Shown: piece by piece, positions 51,485 through 64,000 of the stretch
Position numbering within the stretch: position 1 is the stretch's first letter
Layout: the number at the start of each line of letters is the position of its first letter
NCBI GenBank assembly: GCA_035048485.1
Contig: CM068584.1
Location: 67,890,179 to 67,954,178 of the forward strand
Reading direction: 5' to 3'
Length of the DNA stretch: 64,000 nt
From: Pteria penguin
Lineage: Eukaryota > Mollusca > Bivalvia > Pterioida > Pteriidae
Position numbers and translations under genes: made by a program
Notes under the pieces: model-generated
Database searches by the model: none
What the model was told of the DNA's origin: nothing
The model's input: only the letters and a program-made list of their open reading frames with translations

Positions 51485-53722
51485 TCAACATGATGGATAG
51501 GGTTTTATAATCAACCGCGCATGTAAAACATGCTTGGAAAGGGCACCGCCGAACGCTTTCTTTACCCTTAAAAGTTGAAATAACATCAAAACCGTGAGTT
51601 CAAACCGGAAATTTCTTCTGTGGTCCTGTGCAGGGTTCGATTCCCAAGAACGCCATACTCTTTCCAGGTCCGTGTAAGCTACACTTATTGTTTTATATTT
51701 AATAATGATGTTGGACAACCTTTATTTTGAGTAAATTTTCTTTATTTTGCCGTTATACGTGGAAATAACGTCAAGACCGCACGCGTCAACCGCAAATTTT
51801 GTATGTAGCATTTTGCTGACATGCAATCCCAAGAAGACTATATGCTTTTTCTGAGGTTCAACATGATGGATAGGGTTTTATAATCAACCGCGCATGTAAA
51901 ACATGCTTGGAAAGGGCACCGCCGAACGCTTTCTTTACCCTTAAAAGTTGAAATAACATCAAAACCGTGAGTTCAAACCGGAAATTTCTTCTGTGGTCCT
52001 GTGCAGGGTTCGATTCCCAAGAACGCCATACCATTCCCAGGTCCGTGTAAGCTACACTTATTGTTTTATATTTAATAATGATGTTGGACAACCTTTATTT
52101 TGAGTAAATTTTCTTTATTTTGCCGTTATACGTGGAAATAACGTCAAGACCGCACGCGTCAACCGCAAATTTTGTATGTAGCATTTTGCTGACATGCAAT
52201 CCCAAGAAGACTATATGCTTTTTCTGAGGTTCAACATGATGGATAGGGTTTTATAATCAACCGCGCATGTAAAACATGCTTGGAAAGGGCACCGCCGAAC
52301 GCTTTCTTTACCCTTAAAAGTTGAAATAACATCAAAACCGTGAGTTCAAACCGGAAATTTCTTCTGTGGTCCTGTGCAGGGTTCGATTCCCAAGAACGCC
52401 ATACTCTTTCCAGGTCCGTGTAAGCTACACTTATTGTTTTATATTTAATAATGATGTTGGACAACCTTTATTTTGAGTAAATTTTCTTTATTTTGCCGTT
52501 ATACGTGGAAATAACGTCAAGACCGCACGCGTCAACCGCAAATTTTGTATGTAGCATTTTGCTGACATGCAATCCCAAGAAGACTATATGCTTTTTCTGA
52601 GGTTCAACATGATGGATAGGGTTTTATAATCAACCGCGCATGTAAAACATGCTTGGAAAGGGCACCGCCGAACGCTTTCTTTACCCTTAAAAGTTGAAAT
52701 AACATCAAAACCGTGATTTCAAACCGATAATTTCTTCTGTGGTCCTGTGCAGGGTTCGATTCCCAAGAACGCCATACTATTTTCAGGTCCGTGTAAGCTA
52801 CACTTATTGTTTTATATTTAATAATGATGTTGGACAACCTTTATTTTGAGTAAATTTTCTTTATTTTGCCGTTATACGTGGAAATAACGTCAAGACCGCA
52901 CGCGTCAACCGCAAATTTTGTATGTAGCATTTTGCTGACATGCAATCCCAAGAAGACTATATGCTTTTTCTGAGGTTCAACATGATGGATAGGGTTTTAT
53001 AATCAACCGCGCATGTAAAACATGCTTGGAAAGGGCACCGCCGAACGCTTTCTTTACCCTTAAAAGTTGAAATAACATCAAAACCGTGATTTCAAACCGA
53101 TAATTTCTTCTGTGGTCCTGTGCAGGGTTCGATTCCCAAGAACGCCATACTATTTTCAGGTCCGTGTAAGCTACACTTATTGTTTTATATTTAATAATGA
53201 TGTTGGACAACCTTTATTTTGAGTAAATTTTCTTTATTTTGCCGTTATACGTGGAAATAACGTCAAGACCGCACGCGTCAACCGCAAATTTTGTATGTAG
53301 CATTTTGCTGACATGCAATCCCAAGAAGACTATATGCTTTTTCTGAGGTTCAACATGATGGATAGGGTTTTATAATCAACCGCGCATGTAAAACATGCTT
53401 GGAAAGGGCACCGCCGAACGCTTTCTTTACCCTTAAAAGTTGAAATAACATCAAAACCGTGAGTTCAAACCGGAAATTTCTTCTGTGGTCCTGTGCAGGG
53501 TTCGATTCCCAAGAACGCCATACTCTTTCCAGGTCCGTGTAAGCTACACTTATTGTTTTATATTTAATAATGATGTTGGACAACCTTTATTTTGAGTAAA
53601 TTTTCTTTATTTTGCCGTTATACGTGGAAATAACGTCAAGACCGCACGCGTCAACCGCAAATTTTGTATGTAGCATTTTGCTGACATGCAATCCCAAGAA
53701 GACTATATGCTTTTTCTGAGGT

Positions 53723-54095
53723 TCAACATGATGGATAGGGTTTTATAATCAACCGCGCATGTAAAACATGCTTGGAAAGGGCACCGCCGAACGCTTTCTT
53801 TACCCTTAAAAGTTGAAATAACATCAAAACCGTGAGTTCAAATCCAAAATTTCTTCTGTGGTCCTGTGCAGGGTTCGATTCCCAAGAACGCCATACCATT
53901 TACAGGTCCGTGTAAGCTACACTTATTGTTTTATATTTAATAATGATGTTGGACAACCTTTATTTTGAGTAAATTTTCTTTATTTTGCCGTTATACGTGG
54001 AAATAACGTCAAGACCGCACGCGTCAACCGCAAATTTTGTATGTAGCATTTTGCTGACATGCAATCCCAAGAAGACTATATGCTTTTTCTGAGGT
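53723..54095. repeat. X-type copy (CCATTTACAGG), first of three
   Basis: F marker plus C to A giving CCATTTACAGG. The same type recurs in the copies starting at 58199 and 62302, that is 12 and then 11 units later. The first two are each preceded directly by an R copy (53350 and 57826), so an R-X pair has been duplicated. The third has an extra change at 62599 (C to A) that removes the MluI site. Confidence 0.75.
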
Positions 54096-56333
54096 TCAAC
54101 ATGATGGATAGGGTTTTATAATCAACCGCGCATGTAAAACATGCTTGGAAAGGGCACCGCCGAACGCTTTCTTTACCCTTAAAAGTTGAAATAACATCAA
54201 AACCGTGAGTTCAAATCCAAAATTTCTTCTGTGGTCCTGTGCAGGGTTCGATTCCCAAGAACGCCATACCATTTCCAGGTCCGTGTAAGCTACACTTATT
54301 GTTTTATATTTAATAATGATGTTGGACAACCTTTATTTTGAGTAAATTTTCTTTATTTTGCCGTTATACGTGGAAATAACGTCAAGACCGCACGCGTCAA
54401 CCGCAAATTTTGTATGTAGCATTTTGCTGACATGCAATCCCAAGAAGACTATATGCTTTTTCTGAGGTTCAACATGATGGATAGGGTTTTATAATCAACC
54501 GCGCATGTAAAACATGCTTGGAAAGGGCACCGCCGAACGCTTTCTTTACCCTTAAAAGTTGAAATAACATCAAAACCGTGAGTTCAAACCGGAAATTTCT
54601 TCTGTGGTCCTGTGCAGGGTTCGATTCCCAAGAACGCCATACTCTTTCCAGGTCCGTGTAAGCTACACTTATTGTTTTATATTTAATAATGATGTTGGAC
54701 AACCTTTATTTTGAGTAAATTTTCTTTATTTTGCCGTTATACGTGGAAATAACGTCAAGACCGCACGCGTCAACCGCAAATTTTGTATGTAGCATTTTGC
54801 TGACATGCAATCCCAAGAAGACTATATGCTTTTTCTGAGGTTCAACATGATGGATAGGGTTTTATAATCAACCGCGCATGTAAAACATGCTTGGAAAGGG
54901 CACCGCCGAACGCTTTCTTTACCCTTAAAAGTTGAAATAACATCAAAACCGTGAGTTCAAATCCAAAATTTCTTCTGTGGTCCTGTGCAGGGTTCGATTC
55001 CCAAGAACGCCATACTATTTTCAGGTCCGTGTAAGCTACACTTATTGTTTTATATTTAATAATGATGTTGGACAACCTTTATTTTGAGTAAATTTTCTTT
55101 ATTTTGCCGTTATACGTGGAAATAACGTCAAGACCGCACGCGTCAACCGCAAATTTTGTATGTAGCATTTTGCTGACATGCAATCCCAAGAAGACTATAT
55201 GCTTTTTCTGAGGTTCAACATGATGGATAGGGTTTTATAATCAACCGCGCATGTAAAACATGCTTGGAAAGGGCACCGCCGAACGCTTTCTTTACCCTTA
55301 AAAGTTGAAATAACATCAAAACCGTGAGTTCAAACCGGAAATTTCTTCTGTGGTCCTGTGCAGGGTTCGATTCCCAAGAACGCCATACTATTTTCAGGTC
55401 CGTGTAAGCTACACTTATTGTTTTATATTTAATAATGATGTTGGACGACCTTTATTTTGAGTAAATTTTCTTTATTTTGCCGTTATACGTGGAAATAACG
55501 TCAAGACCGCACGCGTCAACCGCAAATTTTGTATGTAGCATTTTGCTGACATGCAATCCCAAGAAGACTATATGCTTTTTCTGAGGTTCAACATGATGGA
55601 TAGGGTTTTATAATCAACCGCGCATGTAAAACATGCTTGGAAAGGGCACCGCCGAACGCTTTCTTTACCCTTAAAAGTTGAAATAACATCAAAACCGTGA
55701 GTTCAAATCCAAAATTTCTTCTGTGGTCCTGTGCAGGGTTCGATTCCCAAGAACGCCATACCATTTCCAGGTCCGTGTAAGCTACACTTATTGTTTTATA
55801 TTTAATAATGATGTTGGACAACCTTTATTTTGAGTAAATTTTCTTTATTTTGCCGTTATACGTGGAAATAACGTCAAGACCGCACGCGTCAACCGCAAAT
55901 TTTGTATGTAGCATTTTGCTGACATGCAATCCCAAGAAGACTATATGCTTTTTCTGAGGTTCAACATGATGGATAGGGTTTTATAATCAACCGCGCATGT
56001 AAAACATGCTTGGAAAGGGCACCGCCGAACGCTTTCTTTACCCTTAAAAGTTGAAATAACATCAAAACCGTGAGTTCAAATCCAAAATTTCTTCTGTGGT
56101 CCTGTGCAGGGTTCGATTCCCAAGAACGCCATACCATTTCCAGGTCCGTGTAAGCTACACTTATTGTTTTATATTTAATAATGATGTTGGACAACCTTTA
56201 TTTTGAGTAAATTTTCTTTATTTTGCCGTTATACGTGGAAATAACGTCAAGACCGCACGCGTCAACCGCAAATTTTGTATGTAGCATTTTGCTGACATGC
56301 AATCCCAAGAAGACTATATGCTTTTTCTGAGGT

Positions 56334-56706
56334 TCAACATGATGGATAGGGTTTTATAATCAACCGCGCATGTAAAACATGCTTGGAAAGGGCACCGCCG
56401 AACGCTTTCTTTACCCTTAAAAGTTGAAATAACATCAAAACCGTGAGTTCAAACCGGAAAATTATTCAGTGGTCCTGTGCAGGGTTCGATTCCCAAGAAC
56501 GCCATACCATTTCCAGGTCCGTGTAAGCTACACTTATTGTTTTATATTTAATAATGATGTTGGACAACCTTTATTTTGAGTAAATTTTCTTTATTTTGCC
56601 GTTATACGTGGAAATAACGTCAAGACCGCACGCGTCAACCGCAAATTTTGTATGTAGCATTTTGCTGACATGCAATCCCAAGAAGACTATATGCTTTTTC
56701 TGAGGT
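56334..56706. repeat. Copy with a private three-base cluster
   Basis: Three changes to A lie close together at 56461, 56464 and 56468, replacing TTTCTTCTGT by ATTATTCAGT just upstream of the B box. I saw this combination nowhere else in the window. The rest of the copy is ordinary. The clustering suggests one mutational or conversion event. Confidence 0.75.
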
Positions 56707-57079
56707 TCAACATGATGGATAGGGTTTTATAATCAACCGCGCATGTAAAACATGCTTGGAAAGGGCACCGCCGAACGCTTTCTTTACCCTTAAAAGTTGA
56801 AATAACATCAAAACCGTGAGTTCAAATCCAAAATTTCTTCTGTGGTCCTGTGCAGGGTTCGATTCCCAAGAACGCCATACCATTTCCAGGTCCGTGTAAG
56901 CTACACTTATTGTTTTATATTTAATAATGATGTTGGACAACCTTTATTTTGAGTAAATTTTCTTTATTTTGCCGTTATACGTGGAAATAACGTCAAGACC
57001 GCACGCGTCAACCGCAAATTTTGTATGTAGCATTTTGCTGACATGCAATCCCAAGAAGACTATATGCTTTTTCTGAGGT

Positions 57080-58944
57080 TCAACATGATGGATAGGGTTT
57101 TATAATCAACCGCGCATGTAAAACATGCTTGGAAAGGGCACCGCCGAACGCTTTCTTTACCCTTAAAAGTTGAAATAACATCAAAACCGTGAGTTCAAAC
57201 CGATAATTTCTTCTGTGGTCCTGTGTAGGGTTCGATTCCCAAGAACGCCATACCATTTCCAGGTCCGTGTAAGCTACACTTATTGTTTTATATTTAATAA
57301 TAATGTTAGACAACCTTTATTTTGAGTAAATTTTCTTTATTTTGCCGTTATACGTGGAAATAACGTCAAGACCGCACGCGTCAACCGCAAATTTTGTATG
57401 TAGCATTTTGCTGACATGCAATCCCAAGAAGACTATATGCTTTTTCTGAGGTTCAACATGATGGATAGGGTTTTATAATCAACCGCGCATGTAAAACATG
57501 CTTGGAAAGGGCACCGCCGAACGCTTTCTTTACCCTTAAAAGTTGAAATAACATCAAAACCGTGAGTTCAAATCCAAAATTTCTTCTGTGGTCCTGTGCA
57601 GGGTTCGATTCCCAAGAACGCCATACCATTTCCAGGTCCGTGTAAGCTACACTTATTGTTTTATATTTAATAATGATGTTGGACAACCTTTATTTTGAGT
57701 AAATTTTCTTTATTTTGCCGTTATACGTGGAAATAACGTCAAGACCGCACGCGTCAACCGCAAATTTTGTATGTAGCATTTTGCTGACATGCAATCCCAA
57801 GAAGACTATATGCTTTTTCTGAGGTTCAACATGATGGATAGGGTTTTATAATCAACCGCGCATGTAAAACATGCTTGGAAAGGGCACCGCCGAACGCTTT
57901 CTTTACCCTTAAAAGTTGAAATAACATCAAAACCGTGAGTTCAAACCGGAAATTTCTTCTGTGGTCCTGTGCAGGGTTCGATTCCCAAGAACGCCATACT
58001 CTTTCCAGGTCCGTGTAAGCTACACTTATTGTTTTATATTTAATAATGATGTTGGACAACCTTTATTTTGAGTAAATTTTCTTTATTTTGCCGTTATACG
58101 TGGAAATAACGTCAAGACCGCACGCGTCAACCGCAAATTTTGTATGTAGCATTTTGCTGACATGCAATCCCAAGAAGACTATATGCTTTTTCTGAGGTTC
58201 AACATGATGGATAGGGTTTTATAATCAACCGCGCATGTAAAACATGCTTGGAAAGGGCACCGCCGAACGCTTTCTTTACCCTTAAAAGTTGAAATAACAT
58301 CAAAACCGTGAGTTCAAATCCAAAATTTCTTCTGTGGTCCTGTGCAGGGTTCGATTCCCAAGAACGCCATACCATTTACAGGTCCGTGTAAGCTACACTT
58401 ATTGTTTTATATTTAATAATGATGTTGGACAACCTTTATTTTGAGTAAATTTTCTTTATTTTGCCGTTATACGTGGAAATAACGTCAAGACCGCACGCGT
58501 CAACCGCAAATTTTGTATGTAGCATTTTGCTGACATGCAATCCCAAGAAGACTATATGCTTTTTCTGAGGTTCAACATGATGGATAGGGTTTTATAATCA
58601 ACCGCGCATGTAAAACATGCTTGGAAAGGGCACCGCCGAACGCTTTCTTTACCCTTAAAAGTTGAAATAACATCAAAACCGTGAGTTCAAACCGATAATT
58701 TCTTCTGTGGTCCTGTGTAGGGTTCGATTCCCAAGAACGCCATACCATTTCCAGGTCCGTGTAAGCTACACTTATTGTTTTATATTTAATAATAATGTTA
58801 GACAACCTTTATTTTGAGTAAATTTTCTTTATTTTGCCGTTATACGTGGAAATAACGTCAAGACCGCACGCGTCAACCGCAAATTTTGTATGTAGCATTT
58901 TGCTGACATGCAATCCCAAGAAGACTATATGCTTTTTCTGAGGT
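57080..58944. repeat. Segment bounded by two identical Y-type copies (57080 and 58572)
   Basis: The copies starting at 57080 and 58572, exactly four units apart, share CCGATAA, TAGG and the rare AATAATAATGTTAGAC (A at 57302 and 57308; A at 58794 and 58800). Both are followed by an F copy. The order Y F R X, Y F points to a recent duplication of a multi-copy segment by unequal exchange. Confidence 0.7.
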
Positions 58945-61900
58945 TCAACATGATGGATAGGGTTTTATAATCAACCGCGCATGTAAAACATGCTTGGAAA
59001 GGGCACCGCCGAACGCTTTCTTTACCCTTAAAAGTTGAAATAACATCAAAACCGTGAGTTCAAATCCAAAATTTCTTCTGTGGTCCTGTGCAGGGTTCGA
59101 TTCCCAAGAACGCCATACCATTTCCAGGTCCGTGTAAGCTACACTTATTGTTTTATATTTAATAATGATGTTGGACAACCTTTATTTTGAGTAAATTTTC
59201 TTTATTTTGCCGTTATACGTGGAAATAACGTCAAGACCGCACGCGTCAACCGCAAATTTTGTATGTAGCATTTTGCTGACATGCAATCCCAAGAAGACTA
59301 TATGCTTTTTCTGAGGTTCAACATGATGGATAGGGTTTTATAATCAACCGCGCATGTAAAACATGCTTGGAAAGGGCACCGCCGAACGCTTTCTTTACCC
59401 TTAAAAGTTGAAATAACATCAAAACCGTGAGTTCAAATCCAAAATTTCTTCTGTGGTCCTGTGCAGGGTTCGATTCCCAAGAACGCCATACCATTTCCAG
59501 GTCCGTGTAAGCTACACTTATTGTTTTATATTTAATAATGATGTTGGACAACCTTTATTTTGAGTAAATTTTCTTTATTTTGCCGTTATACGTGGAAATA
59601 ACGTCAAGACCGCACGCGTCAACCGCAAATTTTGTATGTAGCATTTTGCTGACATGCAATCCCAAGAAGACTATATGCTTTTTCTGAGGTTCAACATGAT
59701 GGATAGGGTTTTATAATCAACCGCGCATGTAAAACATGCTTGGAAAGGGCACCGCCGAACGCTTTCTTTACCCTTAAAAGTTGAAATAACATCAAAACCG
59801 TGAGTTCAAACCGGAAATTTCTTCTGTGGTCCTGTGCAGGGTTCGATTCCCAAGAACGCCATACCATTTCCAGGTCCGTGTAAGCTACACTTATTGTTTT
59901 ATATTTAATAATGATGTTGGACGACCTTTATTTTGAGTAAATTTTCTTTATTTTGCCGTTATACGTGGAAATAACGTCAAGACCGCACGCGTCAACCGCA
60001 AATTTTGTATGTAGCATTTTGCTGACATGCAATCCCAAGAAGACTATATGCTTTTTCTGAGGTTCAACATGATGGATAGGGTTTTATAATCAACCGCGCA
60101 TGTAAAACATGCTTGGAAAGGGCACCGCCGAACGCTTTCTTTACCCTTAAAAGTTGAAATAACATCAAAACCGTGAGTTCAAATCCAAAATTTCTTCTGT
60201 GGTCCTGTGCAGGGTTCGATTCCCAAGAACGCCATACCATTTCCAGGTCCGTGTAAGCTACACTTATTGTTTTATATTTAATAATGATGTTGGACAACCT
60301 TTATTTTGAGTAAATTTTCTTTATTTTGCCGTTATACGTGGAAATAACGTCAAGACCGCACGCGTCAACCGCAAATTTTGTATGTAGCATTTTGCTGACA
60401 TGCAATCCCAAGAAGACTATATGCTTTTTCTGAGGTTCAACATGATGGATAGGGTTTTATAATCAACCGCGCATGTAAAACATGCTTGGAAAGGGCACCG
60501 CCGAACGCTTTCTTTACCCTTAAAAGTTGAAATAACATCAAAACCGTGAGTTCAAATCCAAAATTTCTTCTGTGGTCCTGTGCAGGGTTCGATTCCCAAG
60601 AACGCCATACCATTTCCAGGTCCGTGTAAGCTACACTTATTGTTTTATATTTAATAATGATGTTGGACAACCTTTATTTTGAGTAAATTTTCTTTATTTT
60701 GCCGTTATACGTGGAAATAACGTCAAGACCGCACGCGTCAACCGCAAATTTTGTATGTAGCATTTTGCTGACATGCAATCCCAAGAAGACTATATGCTTT
60801 TTCTGAGGTTCAACATGATGGATAGGGTTTTATAATCAACCGCGCATGTAAAACATGCTTGGAAAGGGCACCGCCGAACGCTTTCTTTACCCTTAAAAGT
60901 TGAAATAACATCAAAACCGTGAGTTCAAATCCAAAATTTCTTCTGTGGTCCTGTGCAGGGTTCGATTCCCAAGAACGCCATACCATTTCCAGGTCCGTGT
61001 AAGCTACACTTATTGTTTTATATTTAATAATGATGTTGGACAACCTTTATTTTGAGTAAATTTTCTTTATTTTGCCGTTATACGTGGAAATAACGTCAAG
61101 ACCGCACGCGTCAACCGCAAATTTTGTATGTAGCATTTTGCTGACATGCAATCCCAAGAAGACTATATGCTTTTTCTGAGGTTCAACATGATGGATAGGG
61201 TTTTATAATCAACCGCGCATGTAAAACATGCTTGGAAAGGGCACCGCCGAACGCTTTCTTTACCCTTAAAAGTTGAAATAACATCAAAACCGTGAGTTCA
61301 AATCCAAAATTTCTTATGTGGTCCTGTGCAGGGTTCGATTCCCAAGAACGCCATACTATTTCCAGGTCCGTGTAAGCTACACTTATTGTTTTATATTTAA
61401 TAATGATGTTGGACAACCTTTATTTTGAGTAAATTTTCTTTATTTTGCCGTTATACGTGGAAATAACGTCAAGACCGCACGCGTCAACCGCAAATTTTGT
61501 ATGTAGCATTTTGCTGACATGCAATCCCAAGAAGACTATATGCTTTTTCTGAGGTTCAACATGATGGATAGGGTTTTATAATCAACCGCGCATGTAAAAC
61601 ATGCTTGGAAAGGGCACCGCCGAACGCTTTCTTTACCCTTAAAAGTTGAAATAACATCAAAACCGTGAGTTCAAACCGATAATTTCTTCTGTGGTCCTGT
61701 GTAGGGTTCGATTCCCAAGAACGCCATACCATTTCCAGGTCCGTGTAAGCTACACTTATTGTTTTATATTTAATAATGATGTTGGACGACCTTTATTTTG
61801 AGTAAATTTTCTTTATTTTGCCGTTATACGTGGAAATAACGTCAAGACCGCACGCGTCAACCGCAAATTTTGTATGTAGCATTTTGCTGACATGCAATCC

Positions 61901-64000
61901 CAAGAAGACTATATGCTTTTTCTGAGGTTCAACATGATGGATAGGGTTTTATAATCAACCGCGCATGTAAAACATGCTTGGAAAGGGCACCGCCGAACGC
62001 TTTCTTTACCCTTAAAAGTTGAAATAACATCAAAACCGTGAGTTCAAATCCAAAATTTCTTCTGTGGTCCTGTGCAGGGTTCGATTCCCAAGAACGCCAT
62101 ACCATTTCCAGGTCCGTGTAAGCTACACTTATTGTTTTATATTTAATAATGATGTTGGACAACCTTTATTTTGAGTAAATTTTCTTTATTTTGCCGTTAT
62201 ACGTGGAAATAACGTCAAGACCGCACGCGTCAACCGCAAATTTTGTATGTAGCATTTTGCTGACATGCAATCCCAAGAAGACTATATGCTTTTTCTGAGG
62301 TTCAACATGATGGATAGGGTTTTATAATCAACCGCGCATGTAAAACATGCTTGGAAAGGGCACCGCCGAACGCTTTCTTTACCCTTAAAAGTTGAAATAA
62401 CATCAAAACCGTGAGTTCAAATCCAAAATTTCTTCTGTGGTCCTGTGCAGGGTTCGATTCCCAAGAACGCCATACCATTTACAGGTCCGTGTAAGCTACA
62501 CTTATTGTTTTATATTTAATAATGATGTTGGACAACCTTTATTTTGAGTAAATTTTCTTTATTTTGCCGTTATACGTGGAAATAACGTCAAGACCGCAAG
62601 CGTCAACCGCAAATTTTGTATGTAGCATTTTGCTGACATGCAATCCCAAGAAGACTATATGCTTTTTCTGAGGTTCAACATGATGGATAGGGTTTTATAA
62701 TCAACCGCGCATGTAAAACATGCTTGGAAAGGGCACCGCCGAACGCTTTCTTTACCCTTAAAAGTTGAAATAACATCAAAACCGTGAGTTCAAATCCAAA
62801 ATTTCTTCTGTGGTCCTGTGCAGGGTTCGATTCCCAAGAACGCCATACTATTTTCAGGTCCGTGTAAGCTACACTTATTGTTTTATATTTAATAATGATG
62901 TTGGACAACCTTTATTTTGAGTAAATTTTCTTTATTTTGCCGTTATACGTGGAAATAACGTCAAGACCGCACGCGTCAACCGCAAATTTTGTATGTAGCA
63001 TTTTGCTGACATGCAATCCCAAGAAGACTATATGCTTTTTCTGAGGTTCAACATGATGGATAGGGTTTTATAATCAACCGCGCATGTAAAACATGCTTGG
63101 AAAGGGCACCGCCGAACGCTTTCTTTACCCTTAAAAGTTGAAATAACATCAAAACCGTGAGTTCAAATCCAAAATTTCTTCTGTGGTCCTGTGCAGGGTT
63201 CGATTCCCAAGAACGCCATACTATTTTCAGGTCCGTGTAAGCTACACTTATTGTTTTATATTTAATAATGATGTTGGACGACCTTTATTTTGAGTAAATT
63301 TTCTTTATTTTGCCGTTATACGTGGAAATAACGTCAAGACCGCACGCGTCAACCGCAAATTTTGTATGTAGCATTTTGCTGACATGCAATCCCAAGAAGA
63401 CTATATGCTTTTTCTGAGGTTCAACATGATGGATAGGGTTTTATAATCAACCGCGCATGTAAAACATGCTTGGAAAGGGCACCGCCGAACGCTTTCTTTA
63501 CCCTTAAAAGTTGAAATAACATCAAAACCGTGAGTTCAAATCCAAAATTTCTTCTGTGGTCCTGTGCAGGGTTCGATTCCCAAGAACGCCATACCATTTC
63601 CAGGTCCGTGTAAGCTACACTTATTGTTTTATATTTAATAATGATGTTGGACAACCTTTATTTTGAGTAAATTTTCTTTATTTTGCCGTTATACGTGGAA
63701 ATAACGTCAAGACCGCACGCGTCAACCGCAAATTTTGTATGTAGCATTTTGCTGACATGCAATCCCAAGAAGACTATATGCTTTTTCTGAGGTTCAACAT
63801 GATGGATAGGGTTTTATAATCAACCGCGCATGTAAAACATGCTTGGAAAGGGCACCGCCGAACGCTTTCTTTACCCTTAAAAGTTGAAATAACATCAAAA
63901 CCGTGAGTTCAAATCCAAAATTTCTTCTGTGGTCCTGTGCAGGGTTCGATTCCCAAGAACGCCATACCATTTCCAGGTCCGTGTAAGCTACACTTATTGT

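Larger units (their letters stand above)
136..64000. repeat. 373-bp tandem satellite array, about 171 head-to-tail copies
   Basis: The same unit recurs every 373 bp from the gap to the last base, always in the same orientation, with no spacer, inversion or foreign insertion. In the register starting at 385, copy starts fall at 385 + 373n. One base is lost near 4506, and from 4860 to 63421 (157 intervals) the net spacing is exactly 373. Neighbouring copies differ at zero to a few bases. The unit is about 39% GC (146 of 373 in the T consensus by hand count). Nothing in the window is unique sequence, so there is no gene context. The organisation is typical of eukaryotic heterochromatic satellites. 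Whether it is centromeric, pericentromeric or subtelomeric cannot be read from the sequence, and I do not recognise a named family. Confidence 0.99.
51485..64000. repeat. Right mixed zone dominated by the F subfamily
   Basis: From 51485 the CAGG allele returns and subtypes mix again. R copies start at 51485, 52231, 53350, 54469 and 57826. K copies start at 52604 and 52977. 51858 reads CCATTCCCAGG. From 53723 on, most copies carry AAATCCAAAATTTC (F marker, absent from the left and centre): 54096, 55588, 55961, 56707, 57453, 58945, 59318, 60064, 60437, 60810, 61929, 63421 and the final partial copy. K-F mosaics start at 54842 and 62675. G-allele copies start at 55215, 59691, 61556 and 63048 on four different backgrounds. 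Confidence 0.8.

Noticed and set aside
385..63654. About 138 minus-strand open frames of 77 codons (one of 122 codons at 4352-4720) as genes
   Set aside because: They are the same frame of one satellite unit repeated, start with TTG, lack domains, and vary mainly at amino-acid-changing positions. The 122-codon version results only from the 1-bp deletion near 4506.
136..64000. CRISPR array
   Set aside because: Units of 373 bp abut without unique spacers, so this is a simple tandem satellite.
136..64000. Transposon, LTR, ribosomal spacer or viral repeat array
   Set aside because: No coding remnants, terminal repeats, target duplications or rRNA sequence appear anywhere in the unit.

Overview
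The window is one continuous block of satellite DNA. After a 135-base run of N, positions 136 to 64000 consist only of a 373-bp unit repeated head to tail in one orientation, about 171 copies, and the array is still running at the right edge. I found no gene, RNA gene, transposon or unique spacer. A long, nearly indel-free satellite next to an assembly gap points to a eukaryotic pericentromeric, centromeric or other heterochromatic region. The species cannot be named. The unit is about 39% GC and is not CpG-depleted (17 CpG against about 14 expected), which hints at a lineage with little germline CpG methylation; that is inference.

The unit has structure. Self-alignment shows that it is an old, diverged dimer: a 185-bp half A (10917-11101 in the reference copy) followed by a 188-bp half B (11102-11289). 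Each half opens with a collinear, ungapped 124-bp block (about 57% identical) followed by an unrelated or heavily rearranged tail of 61 or 64 bp. The A tail is AT-rich with spaced T-tracts. The B tail is GC-richer and carries a short perfect hairpin. Half A carries a perfect match to the tRNA-type RNA polymerase III B box (GGTTCGATTCC).

Layout, using a register in which copies start at 385 + 373n (one base less after a 1-bp deletion near 4506): 136-1503 is a diverged left-edge group; 1504-10827 is a mixture of subtypes; 10828-25001 is dominated by one type (here called T) with interspersed variants and a recurring three-copy pattern; 25002-43651 is 50 copies of only T and a one-base variant of it (G); 43652-51484 is mostly T with rare others and a diverged patch at 46553-47027; 51485-64000 is again mixed and dominated by a separate subfamily (F). 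A homogenised core with more varied flanks is what unequal exchange and gene conversion are expected to produce.

Recurring sequence differences are almost all confined to one 120-bp interval of the unit. Inside that interval a 23-bp island containing the B box stays constant, with variable positions directly on both sides. That island and the hidden dimer are the most interesting signals here. The only recurrent open frame, 77 codons on the minus strand with a TTG start, is best read as a by-product of the repeat.
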